Origin: Paenibacillus sp. V4I3
Lineage (GTDB): Bacteria; Bacillota; Bacilli; Paenibacillales; NBRC-103111
Reading direction: 5' to 3'
DNA length: 64,000 bases
Assembly (NCBI RefSeq): GCF_030817215.1
Contig: NZ_JAUSZA010000001.1
Coordinates: forward strand, 7,747,501-7,811,500
Of the stretch, positions 44,605 to 53,930 are shown piece by piece. The stretch's first letter is position 1; every line of letters begins with the position of its first letter. A model generated the notes under the pieces. That model did not search any database. It was not told the DNA's origin and was given only the letters and a program-made list of their open reading frames with translations. The position numbers were made by a program, and so were the translations under genes.

Positions 44605-44946
44605 CTATGCCATCTCTTCCGCCCCACGCTCGGCACTTATGCCATTTTCCTGAACCCATGCCCACATAGCCGCAAAAATAGGCTGCAGATTCCACCCTCG
44701 CTCAGTTAGCTCATATTCGACGTGCAGGGGCACACCGGGGTACTGCGTGCGCGTTATAATCCCCTTCTCCTCCAGCACCCGCAGTCGATCCGTTAACGTC
44801 TTCGGGCTAATCGGGTGTAGCTTTCGCCGCAGCTCTCCAAATCGCTTGGTGCCGACAAACAACTCTAGCAGAAGAGGAAGGGTCCACTTACCATCCAAGA
44901 TTTCCAGCAAAGGATCAATGGCTTCGATACAAGAGCGATCCAACAT
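44605..44946 (-). CDS. HxlR-family transcriptional regulator
   Basis: 113 residues. A winged helix with LEILDGKWTLPLLLELF, FGELRRKLHPISPKTLTDRL and EYELTERGWNL. The Cys lies earlier (SCIEAIDPL), where family members keep a sensing residue. The ATG at 44946 follows GGAGG by 8 bases. It is divergent from the haloalkane dehalogenase-like gene, 266 bp away, suggesting control of it. Confidence 0.88.
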   Translation of the reverse strand: MLDRSCIEAIDPLLEILDGKWTLPLLLELFVGTKRFGELRRKLHPISPKTLTDRLRVLEEKGIITRTQYPGVPLHVEYELTERGWNLQPIFAAMWAWVQENGISAERGAEEMA

Positions 44947-45212
44947 TGACGTTTCCTCCATAGTTCATTTTTTGAAACTACTGCACTTTATTGTAACTAC
45001 TTTTCAAATATACCACAGTGTTGTAGTCTTATTGAAGAGCCGAAACACAAAATTCTACTTCATATCGATATCAACCCCTGAGTGGTGCGCGCAACCGGGG
45101 CGCTCAATCGATATTAACAGGACTTTGAATCACATCAATAATCTGAATATTTAGATAACTATTCAATACGATTTAAACGCTGCTTGAAACAATCGGCAGA
45201 TTGGAGGCATAA

Positions 45213-46109
45213 ATGCAAAGACCGTTTGATGTAGATGCATCGGAGTATCCGTTCAAGGACCACTGGATGCCTTATGGCGATGGCATGATTCATTACGTTG
45301 ACGAGGGGCAGGGGCCTGTCATTCTTCTCCTACACGGAAACCCCACCTGGTCGTATCTTTACCGGAACGTCATCAAAGAATTGAGCGGCGAATGCCGTCT
45401 GATTGCATTGGATTATCCGGGACTCGGAATGTCACGAGCTCCTTCCGATTATGGCTATACGCCGAAGGAGCATTCTGAGGCTGTCACCGAATTCATCCGG
45501 CGACTGGATCTCAAAGACTTCGTACTAGTAGTCCAAGATTGGGGAGGCCCGATCGGATTCAACTACGCCGTAAGGCACCGTGAGAACCTGCGCGGAGTTG
45601 TCGTGATGAATACCTGGGCATGGCCGGCCACGCTCCCTGCGATGAAGCTATTCTCGTTTGCCATGGGCGGATGGCCCTTCGGATATTGGCTGCAGACAAG
45701 GCGAAACTTCTTCGCCAAGAAGATTGTCCCGCATGGGATCTATCATTCCGACAAAATCACGGATATCTTGAGAAAGGCTTACACCGATCCATTCCCAACC
45801 CCAAAATCCCGGAAACCGACATGGGTATTCCCAAGGCAGATCCGAAAAGCGCGTCCGTGGCTCGCGGAAATCGAGGCGAAACTGCCGGTTCTATCCAATT
45901 TGCCAGCACAGATTCTGTGGGGGATGAAGGATAGCGCGGGCTTTCCACCCGAAGAGATGGCTAAATGGCAAGGTTATTTGAAATCGAACGAAACCGAGTC
46001 GTTAGACGATGCCTCCCACTACGTGCAGGAAGATCGGCCCGACCGGGTGGTCGCATCCATCCGCAGAGTCCTTGAACGGACATCGCAGCAATCAAGAAAG
46101 CTAGGCTGA
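45213..46109 (+). CDS. haloalkane dehalogenase-like alpha/beta hydrolase
   Basis: 298 residues. HGNPTWSYLYRN supplies the oxyanion/halide Asn region, VVQDWGGPIGF is the nucleophile elbow with Asp followed by Trp, and DASHYVQED carries the catalytic His; the third acid is probably the Asp in LWGMKD. A nucleophile Asp-Trp after HGNPTWS is the pattern of haloalkane dehalogenases rather than of serine esterases. They hydrolyse carbon-halogen bonds to alcohols; other Asp hydrolases (epoxide, fluoroacetate) are less likely from the HGNPTWS motif. TTGGAGG precedes the ATG. No halide chemistry can be proven here. Confidence 0.8.
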   Translation: MQRPFDVDASEYPFKDHWMPYGDGMIHYVDEGQGPVILLLHGNPTWSYLYRNVIKELSGECRLIALDYPGLGMSRAPSDYGYTPKEHSEAVTEFIRRLDLKDFVLVVQDWGGPIGFNYAVRHRENLRGVVVMNTWAWPATLPAMKLFSFAMGGWPFGYWLQTRRNFFAKKIVPHGIYHSDKITDILRKAYTDPFPTPKSRKPTWVFPRQIRKARPWLAEIEAKLPVLSNLPAQILWGMKDSAGFPPEEMAKWQGYLKSNETESLDDASHYVQEDRPDRVVASIRRVLERTSQQSRKLG

Positions 46110-46154
46110 ACTATAATCACCATTTATTTTCATCGACTATTAGGAGGCTATCCA

Positions 46155-46664
46155 ATGAAAACAATTCTATGGGCAACACTAACAGGCAATGGCAACTACG
46201 CGCAATCGAGTCCGAATAATCCCCCAAAAAAGGAAGCGCTCGGCGATTTTGCGGCACAAGTTCAAGCAGCTGGTAATTTCATTGTCGGAAGACGTACGTT
46301 TGAAGGGATGTTGGCGAGCGGAGGCGAGGGTGCTTTTACCGGCATGGATATCGTCGTCGTATCGGCAAGCGTGAAAGAAATTCCCGGTGTGACGGTTGTC
46401 GGCTCGCCGCTCGAAGCCTTGAGCTACCTGCAGGATAAAGGCTATCAAACCGCCCTCATCTCGGGGGGCGCGGACCTTCACAATGCTTTTCTGGGTCAAG
46501 GGCTTGTTGACGAGCTCATATTCAATATCGCGCCGGTACTGGAAGGGAAGGGGCTCAATCTATTGATTGACACGGAGAAGTACCAATACAAAGAAGTGGA
46601 ATTGTTGAACTTCAAATCACTCGGCAGCGGCGTCGTTCAATTGCACTATGCGATTGGTCATTAA
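46155..46664 (+). CDS. dihydrofolate reductase-like protein (RibD C-terminal family)
   Basis: 169 residues. ILWATLTGNGNY at the start, FIVGRRTFEGML, and ALISGGADLHNAFL with LVDELIFNIAPVLEG match the RibD_C/dihydrofolate reductase superfamily. Members are NADPH-dependent reductases; most in this branch have no assigned substrate. AGGAGG lies before the ATG, 45 bp after the hydrolase, so the two are likely co-transcribed. Confidence 0.85.
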   Translation: MKTILWATLTGNGNYAQSSPNNPPKKEALGDFAAQVQAAGNFIVGRRTFEGMLASGGEGAFTGMDIVVVSASVKEIPGVTVVGSPLEALSYLQDKGYQTALISGGADLHNAFLGQGLVDELIFNIAPVLEGKGLNLLIDTEKYQYKEVELLNFKSLGSGVVQLHYAIGH

Positions 46665-46734
46665 AACGGCAGCCAGGTAGATCGCACCAAACGTATGAGT
46701 GGGGCAATTGAGCTATGATCAAATCTTTACGGTT

Positions 46735-46772
46735 CAACGAGGCCGTCGATCGTTTCCGCGGCAGCCTCGTTG
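46735..46772 (+). terminator. hairpin terminator after the reductase gene
   Basis: CAACGAGGC pairs with GCCTCGTTG across a 20-base loop, followed by an AT-rich tail. The remaining gap to 47043 (379 bp in all from 46665) shows no other gene. Confidence 0.6.
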
Positions 46773-47043
46773 TATATTTAATATGAACTAACGTTCTCCG
46801 TTAGCCATCCATGCATCTCTTCCACTGCACCACAGAGCATGAAAGTTAATCAGTTCTTTCATGGTAGTTGAGCGACCGTTATTAGTACTTGTCGGTTGCA
46901 GATAAGGGGTATACACTTCTAAGCGATAATGGGGTAAATTTGAGCGGTACAATAACATGCGTATTCCAGTATATGGTATAATGAATTGCGATTTACATTC
47001 ATTTATACTATGTTTCCTGATACTTAAACACAAGAGGTGCCAT

Positions 47044-48084
47044 ATGTTCACTCAAATTTCTAATGATAGAGTTGATATTCATAATTCGTTAAATCAAGAA
47101 GAAGTAAAATCTCTGGCAGCTGATAACTCTTTAAAAGTTGTTCAATTCTCTAATGAAGTTGACCCTGCAACTTTCCGATTACTTAATGATTTATTATTTT
47201 CCGTCAGAAATGATATTTGTCTTCGTGCATATGGATTTTACAGCTCTACTTGCGATTTAAGCTTTATTTCTTCTTTAACAAATCTCAAGCGATTTTCAGC
47301 AGACTGTTTAATGGACGCAAAAGGTATGCATAATTTAGTCCATTTGAGAAATTTGAAGGAGTTAGGGATAGGTATATATAAACTTGAAAACTTCGACTTT
47401 CTAAATGGAGTTCCAGACACTTTAGAACGATTATTTCTAGGAGCAACAAAATCAAAGAAACCCGACTTAGTTCCTTTATCAAGGTTTACAATGCTAAGGA
47501 AAATCTATATAGAAGGACAACATAAAAATATAGATGTTCTCAGGGGCCTAACAAATTTGGAAGATGTAACATTGAGGTCGATAACAACACCAGATTTGAA
47601 TTACTTAGTCCCGTTAAAGAAGATGTGGTCCTTGGATATAAAGCTCGGGGGGATTAATAATTTTTCAGCAATAGAAGGTTTAACGAATATTAAATATCTT
47701 GAACTGTGGCAGATTAGAGGGTTATCAGATGTTGGGTTTATTTCCACATTGAACGGTTTACAAAACCTCTTTTTACAATCTTTACCTAACATTGAAAAGT
47801 TGCCTTCGTTCGATAACTTAAAAAACTTAAGGAAGATATCTCTGGAAAATATGAAAGGTCTTAAGGATGTTAGCAACTTAGAATCGGCACCTGCATTAGA
47901 GGAATTCATCCATTTATCTGCAAACAACATGCAACCAGAAGATTATATTGATGTCTTGAAAAAAACTTCTCTTAAACGAATATCATGTGTATTTGGCAGC
48001 GATAGAAAAAATAATAGGTTTGATGAAATAAAAAAAGAATTTAATAAAGTTTCATCTGAATGGTCAAAGTTTATTTATAAATAA
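47044..48084 (+). CDS. leucine-rich repeat protein of unknown role
   Basis: 346 residues, no signal peptide. From about residue 75 on, leucine-rich repeats of around 22-24 residues recur (LTNLKRFSADCL, LRNLKELGIGI, LTNLEDVTLRSI, LTNIKYLELWQI, LNGLQNLFLQSL, LKNLRKISLENM). The C-terminal 50 residues are charged. AGAGGTG precedes the ATG at 47044; the frame extends upstream without a site. The gene is much more AT-rich than its surroundings, a possible sign of transfer. Bacterial LRR proteins often mediate protein contacts. Confidence 0.7.
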   Translation: MFTQISNDRVDIHNSLNQEEVKSLAADNSLKVVQFSNEVDPATFRLLNDLLFSVRNDICLRAYGFYSSTCDLSFISSLTNLKRFSADCLMDAKGMHNLVHLRNLKELGIGIYKLENFDFLNGVPDTLERLFLGATKSKKPDLVPLSRFTMLRKIYIEGQHKNIDVLRGLTNLEDVTLRSITTPDLNYLVPLKKMWSLDIKLGGINNFSAIEGLTNIKYLELWQIRGLSDVGFISTLNGLQNLFLQSLPNIEKLPSFDNLKNLRKISLENMKGLKDVSNLESAPALEEFIHLSANNMQPEDYIDVLKKTSLKRISCVFGSDRKNNRFDEIKKEFNKVSSEWSKFIYK

Positions 48085-48154
48085 TTCCTACAGAATAAGA
48101 GCTTGGGAAAGTAGTCCAAAGCTAACTTTGAACTGCATATCCACTGGCAATCCA

Positions 48155-48697
48155 TCACGCTCTACTCCCGTTACTTAAATGAACAAAAAAAGAAACATTA
48201 ACAGTTTCATCAGGGGTCAATTCAGATGAATCCAACCACATTCCGATTCGTGGTGTTTCATTTCGCAACAGACTATCCAATCCTTCAACGGTCCAAACAC
48301 CATATCCTTTTTTAATACGGGCAGATTCCCTTAGTATGACAACTGACGAGTTTGGACAAAGAACCACTACATAAAAAGGTCGGCTTTGGATATAGGATAT
48401 AAAATCATTCAACATTGGTCCAATCACGACGTCTTGAACTACTACTGTAAAGCCTACTTGAAAATAGGCATCCGCGGACTGCGCGGCAAGCCGATATCGT
48501 AGACGCAATTGGTTCAATTCATCACTTCCGGCATCTGGGTGAACCTCTTTGCGGTTATTAACAATCATTCTCCGGAAAATATCTCCCCGCAAATGAACCG
48601 ATTTCTCGAACCGTTCGGAAAGCAACTGTGCTACCGTTGATTTCCCACTCGCCATTATTCCGGTAATTAAAATAATGCTAGGACGTTCTGTCAACAT
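48155..48697 (-). CDS. small P-loop kinase (AAA/phosphotransferase-like)
   Basis: 180 residues. GIMASGKST is the Walker A motif, LRGDIFRRMI the substrate-binding region, and VVQDVVIGPML and VVLCPNSSVV follow. The layout resembles chloramphenicol phosphotransferase/zeta-like kinases and small nucleoside kinases. The substrate is unknown; an antitoxin is not visible beside it. Confidence 0.75.
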   Translation of the reverse strand: MLTERPSIILITGIMASGKSTVAQLLSERFEKSVHLRGDIFRRMIVNNRKEVHPDAGSDELNQLRLRYRLAAQSADAYFQVGFTVVVQDVVIGPMLNDFISYIQSRPFYVVVLCPNSSVVILRESARIKKGYGVWTVEGLDSLLRNETPRIGMWLDSSELTPDETVNVSFFVHLSNGSRA

Positions 48698-48812
48698 TGA
48701 GTCATCGCTTCTTTCTTCTTTTTACCAAATATTATAAGGGTAATAAACCAACTGATTTAAGGGTGAGTTTAAATAAATTTGATTATTCCATCTTCTGCCT
48801 GTTACTTTAATG

Positions 48813-48840
48813 AAAAAAGCAGACCGCCGCTGTGCCTGCT
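48813..48840 (-). terminator. terminator after the NIF3-like gene
   Basis: On the minus strand AGCAG pairs with CTGCT around a GC-rich loop, then TTTTTT. Confidence 0.5.
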
Positions 48841-48853
48841 AGGTTTAATGGTA

Positions 48854-49609
48854 TTATTCAAAATGGTCTTCGAACAATTCGATAGTTTCAATATGATTAA
48901 ACTTTTTTTTGATCTGCTCAACCAAAGATCTTACTCCAAATATTTCAGTAAATGTATGACTCCCAACTATTAAATTCATTCCTACATATTGAGCATATTG
49001 TACCGTGTATAATGTTTTTTCTCCGGTTAGGTATGCATCGCAGCCCAATTTTACTGCGTCAAGGATATTTTTCGTTGAGTTTCCTGCTCCCGTAATAATC
49101 CCCAATTTACTAATTCGTTTCTCTGTATGCTTCCATTATTTAACATCTTCATTTAAGACGTCTGTTACCCTTTCACACAATTCCTCGAACGTTAATGAGT
49201 CATTGAACACGCCGACTCCCGGTACACTCCTACCTTCATCATGATAGGAAGTTTGGATAATTTGGTTGACCTTTAATAATTCAAAAAGTGAATTACACGT
49301 ACCAAAGTCAGCATAATCAAGCGGTAAATGAACGAAGTAATGACCGATTTGAAAATGCTTCAATAGACCATGGCATTCTTCTTTCATCCCGAATATGAAA
49401 TCCCAAGCATCATGATGCGTAATGATTAAATCCACCTTTTTATCAGCAGCTTGACGTACAATATCAGGTGTAATATTCGTTGCGAAACCAATTCTGCTAA
49501 TTACCTGTGGGCCAAAATTGTATAATGTGTATTCTTCTCCTTCATCAAATGTCTTTAATAAGTCTCCAAAGAGCAAGTGGGTGGTCTCAATAAATTGATC
49601 ACTCTGCAT
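48854..49609 (-). pseudogene. NIF3-like dinuclear-metal protein interrupted by a single stop codon
   Basis: 49136-49609 encodes the N-terminal part (TPDIVRQAADKKVDLIITHH with the metal-binding His pair; VHLPLDYADFGTCNSLFELL) and ends TDVLNEDVK then TAA at 49136-49138. The same frame resumes at once as KRISKLGIITGAGNS, with GCDAYLTGEKTLY, matching the C-terminal half of the family (VGIxTGAG). Frames are equal, so one nonsense codon separates the two halves. Intact members are about 250-370 residues with hexamer-forming folds and unknown role. The stop could be lethal, or a sequencing change. Confidence 0.75.
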
Positions 49610-49671
49610 TCAAATACACCACCTTATATTTTTTTTGAATACTTTCTCTAAAATTTCCCATTTTCCTGCTA

Positions 49672-49911
49672 TCAACCGATAGCCACCATACTCTGTTCAA
49701 TGTCCCATGATTTAGATAATTTTGTCCACATATCAATATAAACTGGTTTATAGCCATCTGCATTCATAGGGGCAAAATGACAAACTTGGTGGGAAACATC
49801 TTCTATAATTTCAGAATTTTCACTAATGGCATCCGAGTAGATTTTATCGTATTCCACGACCTCATGAGGTGAAAACCTTAGTAAAGAAGATTGATAAAAT
49901 AAAAGTCCCAT
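49672..49911 (-). pseudogene. hypothetical 80-residue frame, possibly a gene fragment
   Basis: The frame from the ATG at 49911 reads protein-like (LRFSPHEVVEYDKIYSDA, KPVYIDMWTKLSKSWDIE) but lacks a ribosome binding site at useful spacing and ends at a stop without a known family motif. It may be a C-terminal relic. I see nothing else supportable from 49610 to 50041 except the hairpin at 49951. Confidence 0.3.
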
Positions 49912-49950
49912 AAGCACTGAAACGAATTTATTTTCTCCTGTATCTTAATA

Positions 49951-49992
49951 AAAATAAGGAGCAGCTGCCAATGGCAGAACTGCTCCTTATTT
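49951..49992. terminator. composite terminator-like hairpin, member A of a dispersed family
   Basis: A perfect 13-bp stem AAATAAGGAGCAG / CTGCTCCTTATTT encloses a second stem CTGCC/GGCAG. It is placed downstream of the AKR gene at 50042. Two related hairpins lie at 25081 and 43363. Confidence 0.8.
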
Positions 49993-50041
49993 GTGTTCAA
50001 CTAAAGTTTTCCGTAGTATTTTCTATGATGAAGCATCTAGT

Positions 50042-51019
50042 TTAGATTCCGTATATCTGATGCGGTACATAAGGCTCCTCTAGGCTCACAATTTCGTTTG
50101 AATCCAGCTTCACCGATAACGCAGCAACTGCATCCTCCAGATGATTAAGCTTTGTTGCGCCGATGATCGGCGCCGTTACCGGCTCCTTTTGCAGTACCCA
50201 CGCAAGCGCGACTTGCGCACGAGGAATGCCCCGCTTGGCGGCAACTTCGGCAACTTTCTCCACGATCTTGCGATCGGCGTCTACCATTGCCGCAACTAGC
50301 CTTTGTCCGGCTTCGTCTATCTCTGAACGGGCTGTCTTTTCATCCCAATCTCGGGTTAGCCGACCTTTAGCAAACGGACTCCATGGGATGACACCGATTC
50401 CCTCTGAGCGGCAAAGCGGCAGCATCTCCCTCTCTTCTTCCCTATACATTAAATTCAATAAATTCTGCATGGAGACAAACCGGGTCCAACCGTTACGTTC
50501 GGCGACATGCTGCGCTTTCAAGAACTGCCAAGCATACATCGAGGATGCTCCTATATACCTTGCCTTACCTGCCTTTACTACGTCATGGAGTGCCTCCATC
50601 GTCTCTTCTATAGGCGTAGTGTTATCGAAACGGTGGATCTGGTACAAATCGACGTAATCCGTACCCAGCCGTCTTAGGCTGTTATCAATTTCGCTCATGA
50701 TTGCCTTGCGGGAAAGTCCCGCGCCATTCGGACCCGGGTGCATGCGGAAGTATACCTTTGTCGCAATGACGACCTCATCACGACGGGCGAATTCCTTCAA
50801 TGCACGTCCGACAATTTCCTCACTTGTTCCGTCAGAGTATACATTCGCAGTATCGAAGAAGTTAATGCCTAATTCTAGCGCTTTTTTAATGAATGGCCTA
50901 CTTTCCTCTTCATTCAGCGACCATGGAGCGATTCCGCGTTCGGGTACCCCATAACTCATGCAACCAAGGCATAATCGTGAAACTTCTAAACCGGTGCGGC
51001 CAAGTTTTACATACTCCAT
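50042..51019 (-). CDS. aldo/keto reductase
   Basis: 325 residues. The NADPH-dependent TIM-barrel reductase marks are complete: LGRTGLEVSRLCLG, FFDTANVYSDG (Asp, Tyr), VIATKVYF (Lys), YQIHRFD (His), and the cofactor end PIIGATKLNHLED. Class close to YhdN/general aldehyde reductases of Bacillus. The next gene downstream along the plus direction is an MFS exporter read the same way, and an AraC regulator is divergent from it. It probably reduces an aldehyde or ketone as protection. Confidence 0.92.
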   Translation of the reverse strand: MEYVKLGRTGLEVSRLCLGCMSYGVPERGIAPWSLNEEESRPFIKKALELGINFFDTANVYSDGTSEEIVGRALKEFARRDEVVIATKVYFRMHPGPNGAGLSRKAIMSEIDNSLRRLGTDYVDLYQIHRFDNTTPIEETMEALHDVVKAGKARYIGASSMYAWQFLKAQHVAERNGWTRFVSMQNLLNLMYREEEREMLPLCRSEGIGVIPWSPFAKGRLTRDWDEKTARSEIDEAGQRLVAAMVDADRKIVEKVAEVAAKRGIPRAQVALAWVLQKEPVTAPIIGATKLNHLEDAVAALSVKLDSNEIVSLEEPYVPHQIYGI

Positions 51020-51080
51020 ATAATCGATACACTCCTTAGTTTTACTATTTTTTTCACTGTTTCAACGTTGTGCAGCTGCG

Positions 51081-52262
51081 TCAATTTGTTTCGGAGGGAA
51101 GAGTACCGGTGTTCAGAGGGCTAAGCCCTTTGTTTTTCAACAAACGTTTTACAAAGAAAGTGAATAGCAACAAGGAAAACGCGACCGACACAGCGCTGAC
51201 CGTAAACAATAGCTGGTAGCTCGTGTATTGGGAGACCCAGCCTAGCATGATTGCACCTAGCCCGATGCCGAGGTCGGTAGCAGTCAATAAAGAAGCAGTG
51301 GCAACCCCTTTACGGTCCGGGTGAGCAAGACGTATCGTTGCCGCTTGAAGAGCCGGATGCACGGAACCGAAACCGATACCGTACAGAACCGCCGAAACGA
51401 GCACGCCGAACAATCCGGTCGAAAAGCTCAAGGTAATCAAAGCCGAAATCGTAATCACAAGGGCCGGTACAATGACATACGTCTCGCCATGCCGGTCCGA
51501 AAGTTTTCCCGCAATGGGACGGATCAGGGCAAGCGTTGCAGCATAGGCCAGAAAGAACGCGCCGGGATTGACCTTGATCGAGTTAGCAAAAAGCGGGACA
51601 AAGGTGGTAATGCCACCATAAGCGATAGCATGAAAAAAGCACGATGCCGTGACGGGCAAGACCGATTTTTCAAAAAATTCGATTCTCCTTGCACCAGATT
51701 TCGGCCGGAAAGGCATTTTTGCACCAAACGTCAAGAGCAGCGCTGCGGCAGAGAGGAGGACGGCGAATAGAAACAGAGCGTGGTACGACAGGTTCTGTGT
51801 AACCCAGATGCCGAATATCGGGCCGACCGCCATAGCCATGGTCGTGGCCGTGCCAAACCACCCCATGCCTTCTCCACGGCGGGCCGACGGGATCATATCC
51901 GCAATTGCCGTGTAAACGGCGGTTGTGGAAACCGCCCAGCTCATCCCGTGCAACATTCTGAGCACCATCAAAACGAAGATTCCACCGATCCAGTCATACA
52001 TATACATCCCCAAGGTGAAGAGAAGCAGCCCCCAGACGATAAACGGACGCCTGCCAAACCGATCCAGCAGCACGCCGACGATCGGGCGAAAAATAACGGC
52101 AGTCAGCATAAACGCGCCCGCTGCCAGTCCGACCTGCGTTTCGTTGCCGCCCATCTGTTTGATGAACAGCGGTAGCGTCGGATACAGCGAATAAAATCCG
52201 GTGAATAGGAAAAACATCCCTACCGTCATGAGAATAAACGGCTTCGTCCATAGGCGTTCCAC
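51081..52262 (-). CDS. MFS transporter
   Basis: About 393 residues with twelve membrane helices. Motif A GVLLDRFGRRPFIVWG between helices 2 and 3 and GKLSDRHGETYVIV in the second half are typical of the major facilitator superfamily; the family looks like drug/multidrug exporters. The GTG at 52262 follows AGGAGG by 7 bases, whereas the ATG at 52268 is only one base from it. Upstream of it lies the divergent AraC regulator, so export may be inducible together with the AKR. Confidence 0.88.
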   Translation of the reverse strand: MERLWTKPFILMTVGMFFLFTGFYSLYPTLPLFIKQMGGNETQVGLAAGAFMLTAVIFRPIVGVLLDRFGRRPFIVWGLLLFTLGMYMYDWIGGIFVLMVLRMLHGMSWAVSTTAVYTAIADMIPSARRGEGMGWFGTATTMAMAVGPIFGIWVTQNLSYHALFLFAVLLSAAALLLTFGAKMPFRPKSGARRIEFFEKSVLPVTASCFFHAIAYGGITTFVPLFANSIKVNPGAFFLAYAATLALIRPIAGKLSDRHGETYVIVPALVITISALITLSFSTGLFGVLVSAVLYGIGFGSVHPALQAATIRLAHPDRKGVATASLLTATDLGIGLGAIMLGWVSQYTSYQLLFTVSAVSVAFSLLLFTFFVKRLLKNKGLSPLNTGTLPSETN

Positions 52263-52449
52263 TTTCATTCCTCCTCAAGTTCTATCAAGAACTCTTGTGT
52301 GTTAAAGGGCGTAACCTTATTATGCAATAAATGAAAAAAAGACCGTTATCTCATTTGTCTTAAATGATTGCCTAATCCTCTCACTACCACTAACACCACA
52401 GACGTATATGCCTTATAATTGAAAAAGATAAAACAATAAGGAGGAGCCT

Positions 52450-53370
52450 ATGTCTGAGGAAATACTAAAACAGCAGGATGAGCTCGCCAAACTGATAGAA
52501 CCTCATTCGGGTCAGGACGGAGTTTACGAGACCGTTATCCCATCTTTATTTTTTATTCGCTACTCTAATGTGACCGAGCCAGTCTACAGAGTTTACAAGC
52601 CTTCCTTATGTTTCATAGCTCAAGGTTTGAAAGAGATATTGCTGGCACAGGAGCGTTTTGAATATGGTCCTGCCAACTACCTTATTTCATCCATGAACTT
52701 ACCGGTGATCGGCCAGGTCATAAAAGCTTCTTTCGACGCTCCGTATTTGAGTTTCAAACTTGAATTTACACAAAGTCAAATTTTAGAGGTTTTAAATGAC
52801 TCTGAAATTCAAATCACCCCGAAAGAAAATGCTAAGCGAGCTATGTTTGTCGGTCAGATAGAGCTGCCTATACTGGATGCGATACTCAGATTAGCTCGTT
52901 TGCTAGATAATCCCAAAGACATTCCGTACCTTGCTCCCATCTACACAAGGGAAATTCTATATAGGCTTCTGCAAGGGCAGTATGGAGTTGCGCTGGCACA
53001 AATCGCAATGGAAGGAAGCAGCATCTATCGAATCAGGGACGCTATCGAACAAATTATCAATGACTGTGATAAGCCTTTACGAATTGAAGAGCTTGCCGAA
53101 ATAGCCAGTATGAGTATTTCTTCGTTTCACAGACACTTCAAAGAGGTAACCGCTATGAGCCCTATTCAGTTCCAAAAACAGCTGCGATTGCAGGAAGCAC
53201 GACGCCTATTATTATCCGAGTCAGCGGATGCCGCTGATGTCGCATTCCGGGTAGGCTATGAAAGTGCATCCCAATTCAGTCGCGAATATTCTCGTATGTT
53301 TGGTTCTCCTCCCAGAGCAGACATAAAGCGTCTGAAGGAAAAATATGACCAAAGACTAAACGTAAGATGA
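52450..53370 (+). CDS. AraC-family transcriptional regulator (AraC_N type, YqhC-like)
   Basis: 306 residues. The N-terminal AraC_N ligand domain (about 15-190; CFIAQGLKEILL, LISSMNLPVIGQV) and C-terminal double helix-turn-helix (IEELAEIASMSISSFHRHF; VAFRVGYESASQFSREYSRM). YqhC, with this N-terminal type, controls an aldehyde reductase in E. coli, so control of the neighbouring AKR and exporter is plausible. GGAGGAG precedes the ATG. Confidence 0.9.
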   Translation: MSEEILKQQDELAKLIEPHSGQDGVYETVIPSLFFIRYSNVTEPVYRVYKPSLCFIAQGLKEILLAQERFEYGPANYLISSMNLPVIGQVIKASFDAPYLSFKLEFTQSQILEVLNDSEIQITPKENAKRAMFVGQIELPILDAILRLARLLDNPKDIPYLAPIYTREILYRLLQGQYGVALAQIAMEGSSIYRIRDAIEQIINDCDKPLRIEELAEIASMSISSFHRHFKEVTAMSPIQFQKQLRLQEARRLLLSESADAADVAFRVGYESASQFSREYSRMFGSPPRADIKRLKEKYDQRLNVR

Positions 53371-53437
53371 TCCTGCCCAGCGAGGGCAAATTAATCCGTC
53401 AAAACGCGATTGGGTAGTCCCATTGAGAGACGACTAT

Positions 53438-53770
53438 CTAAAATAAAAATTGAATTAAAAACATATAGATGAGAGTACCACTTGCAATTGACAAAAACAT
53501 ATTTCTCTTCCAAATATGGAGCAAAGCAACTAGAACAATAGAAATCAGTTCGGGTACTCCGTGGTTACCGGATAAAAATTTGACATCTTTGATACTATAG
53601 ACAACCAGTAACCCTAGCGCTGCTGAGGGCAATACTTTGCCTAGATACTGCACATAACTTGGTGTGGGTCGACCTGAAGGAAAAATAATAAATGGAATAA
53701 ATCTTGTCATCATGGTTCCCAAAACAACCATTCCAATCGTAATCATTCGCTCTATTAAAGTCATTGACAT
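53438..53770 (-). CDS. azlD: AzlD-family branched-chain amino acid export subunit
   Basis: 110 residues, four hydrophobic segments; GMVVLGTMMTRFIPFIIF is the family start motif. AzlD works with AzlC to export branched-chain amino acids or analogues. Its ATG overlaps the end of azlC (ATGTCAATGA), but azlC survives only as a short 3' end, so AzlD lacks both partner and original promoter here. Confidence 0.88.
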   Translation of the reverse strand: MSMTLIERMITIGMVVLGTMMTRFIPFIIFPSGRPTPSYVQYLGKVLPSAALGLLVVYSIKDVKFLSGNHGVPELISIVLVALLHIWKRNMFLSIASGTLIYMFLIQFLF

Positions 53771-53930
53771 GTTCGTTCACCTGTTTTCTTTAGCTGCATT
53801 CTCATCAAAGTAAGTACGAAGAGAATGACGATCATGGAAGGGAGGATAAAGTTACCACTGTTAAAAATGAAAAGGCATAAAAGTGATAGTCCTAGACCCA
53901 ATAAGCAAATTTTATTGAGATTTCGAAAAT
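53761..53930 (-). pseudogene. azlC: 3' fragment of azlC
   Basis: About 55 codons in the frame preceding azlD read CLLGLGLSLLCLFIF, SGNFILPSMIVILFVLTLMR, and end over the azlD start, as in intact azlC-azlD pairs. No start exists upstream: the next base pairs belong to the opposite-strand MocR fragment, so the first two-thirds of azlC are lost. Confidence 0.7.

Noticed and set aside
46788..47051. Minus-strand 87-codon frame before the LRR gene
   Set aside because: No ribosome binding site, no family motif, and it overlaps the LRR gene's promoter region.
48155..48697. Zeta-toxin of a toxin-antitoxin pair
   Set aside because: No epsilon-like or other antitoxin gene adjoins it, and the frame is also like small kinases.
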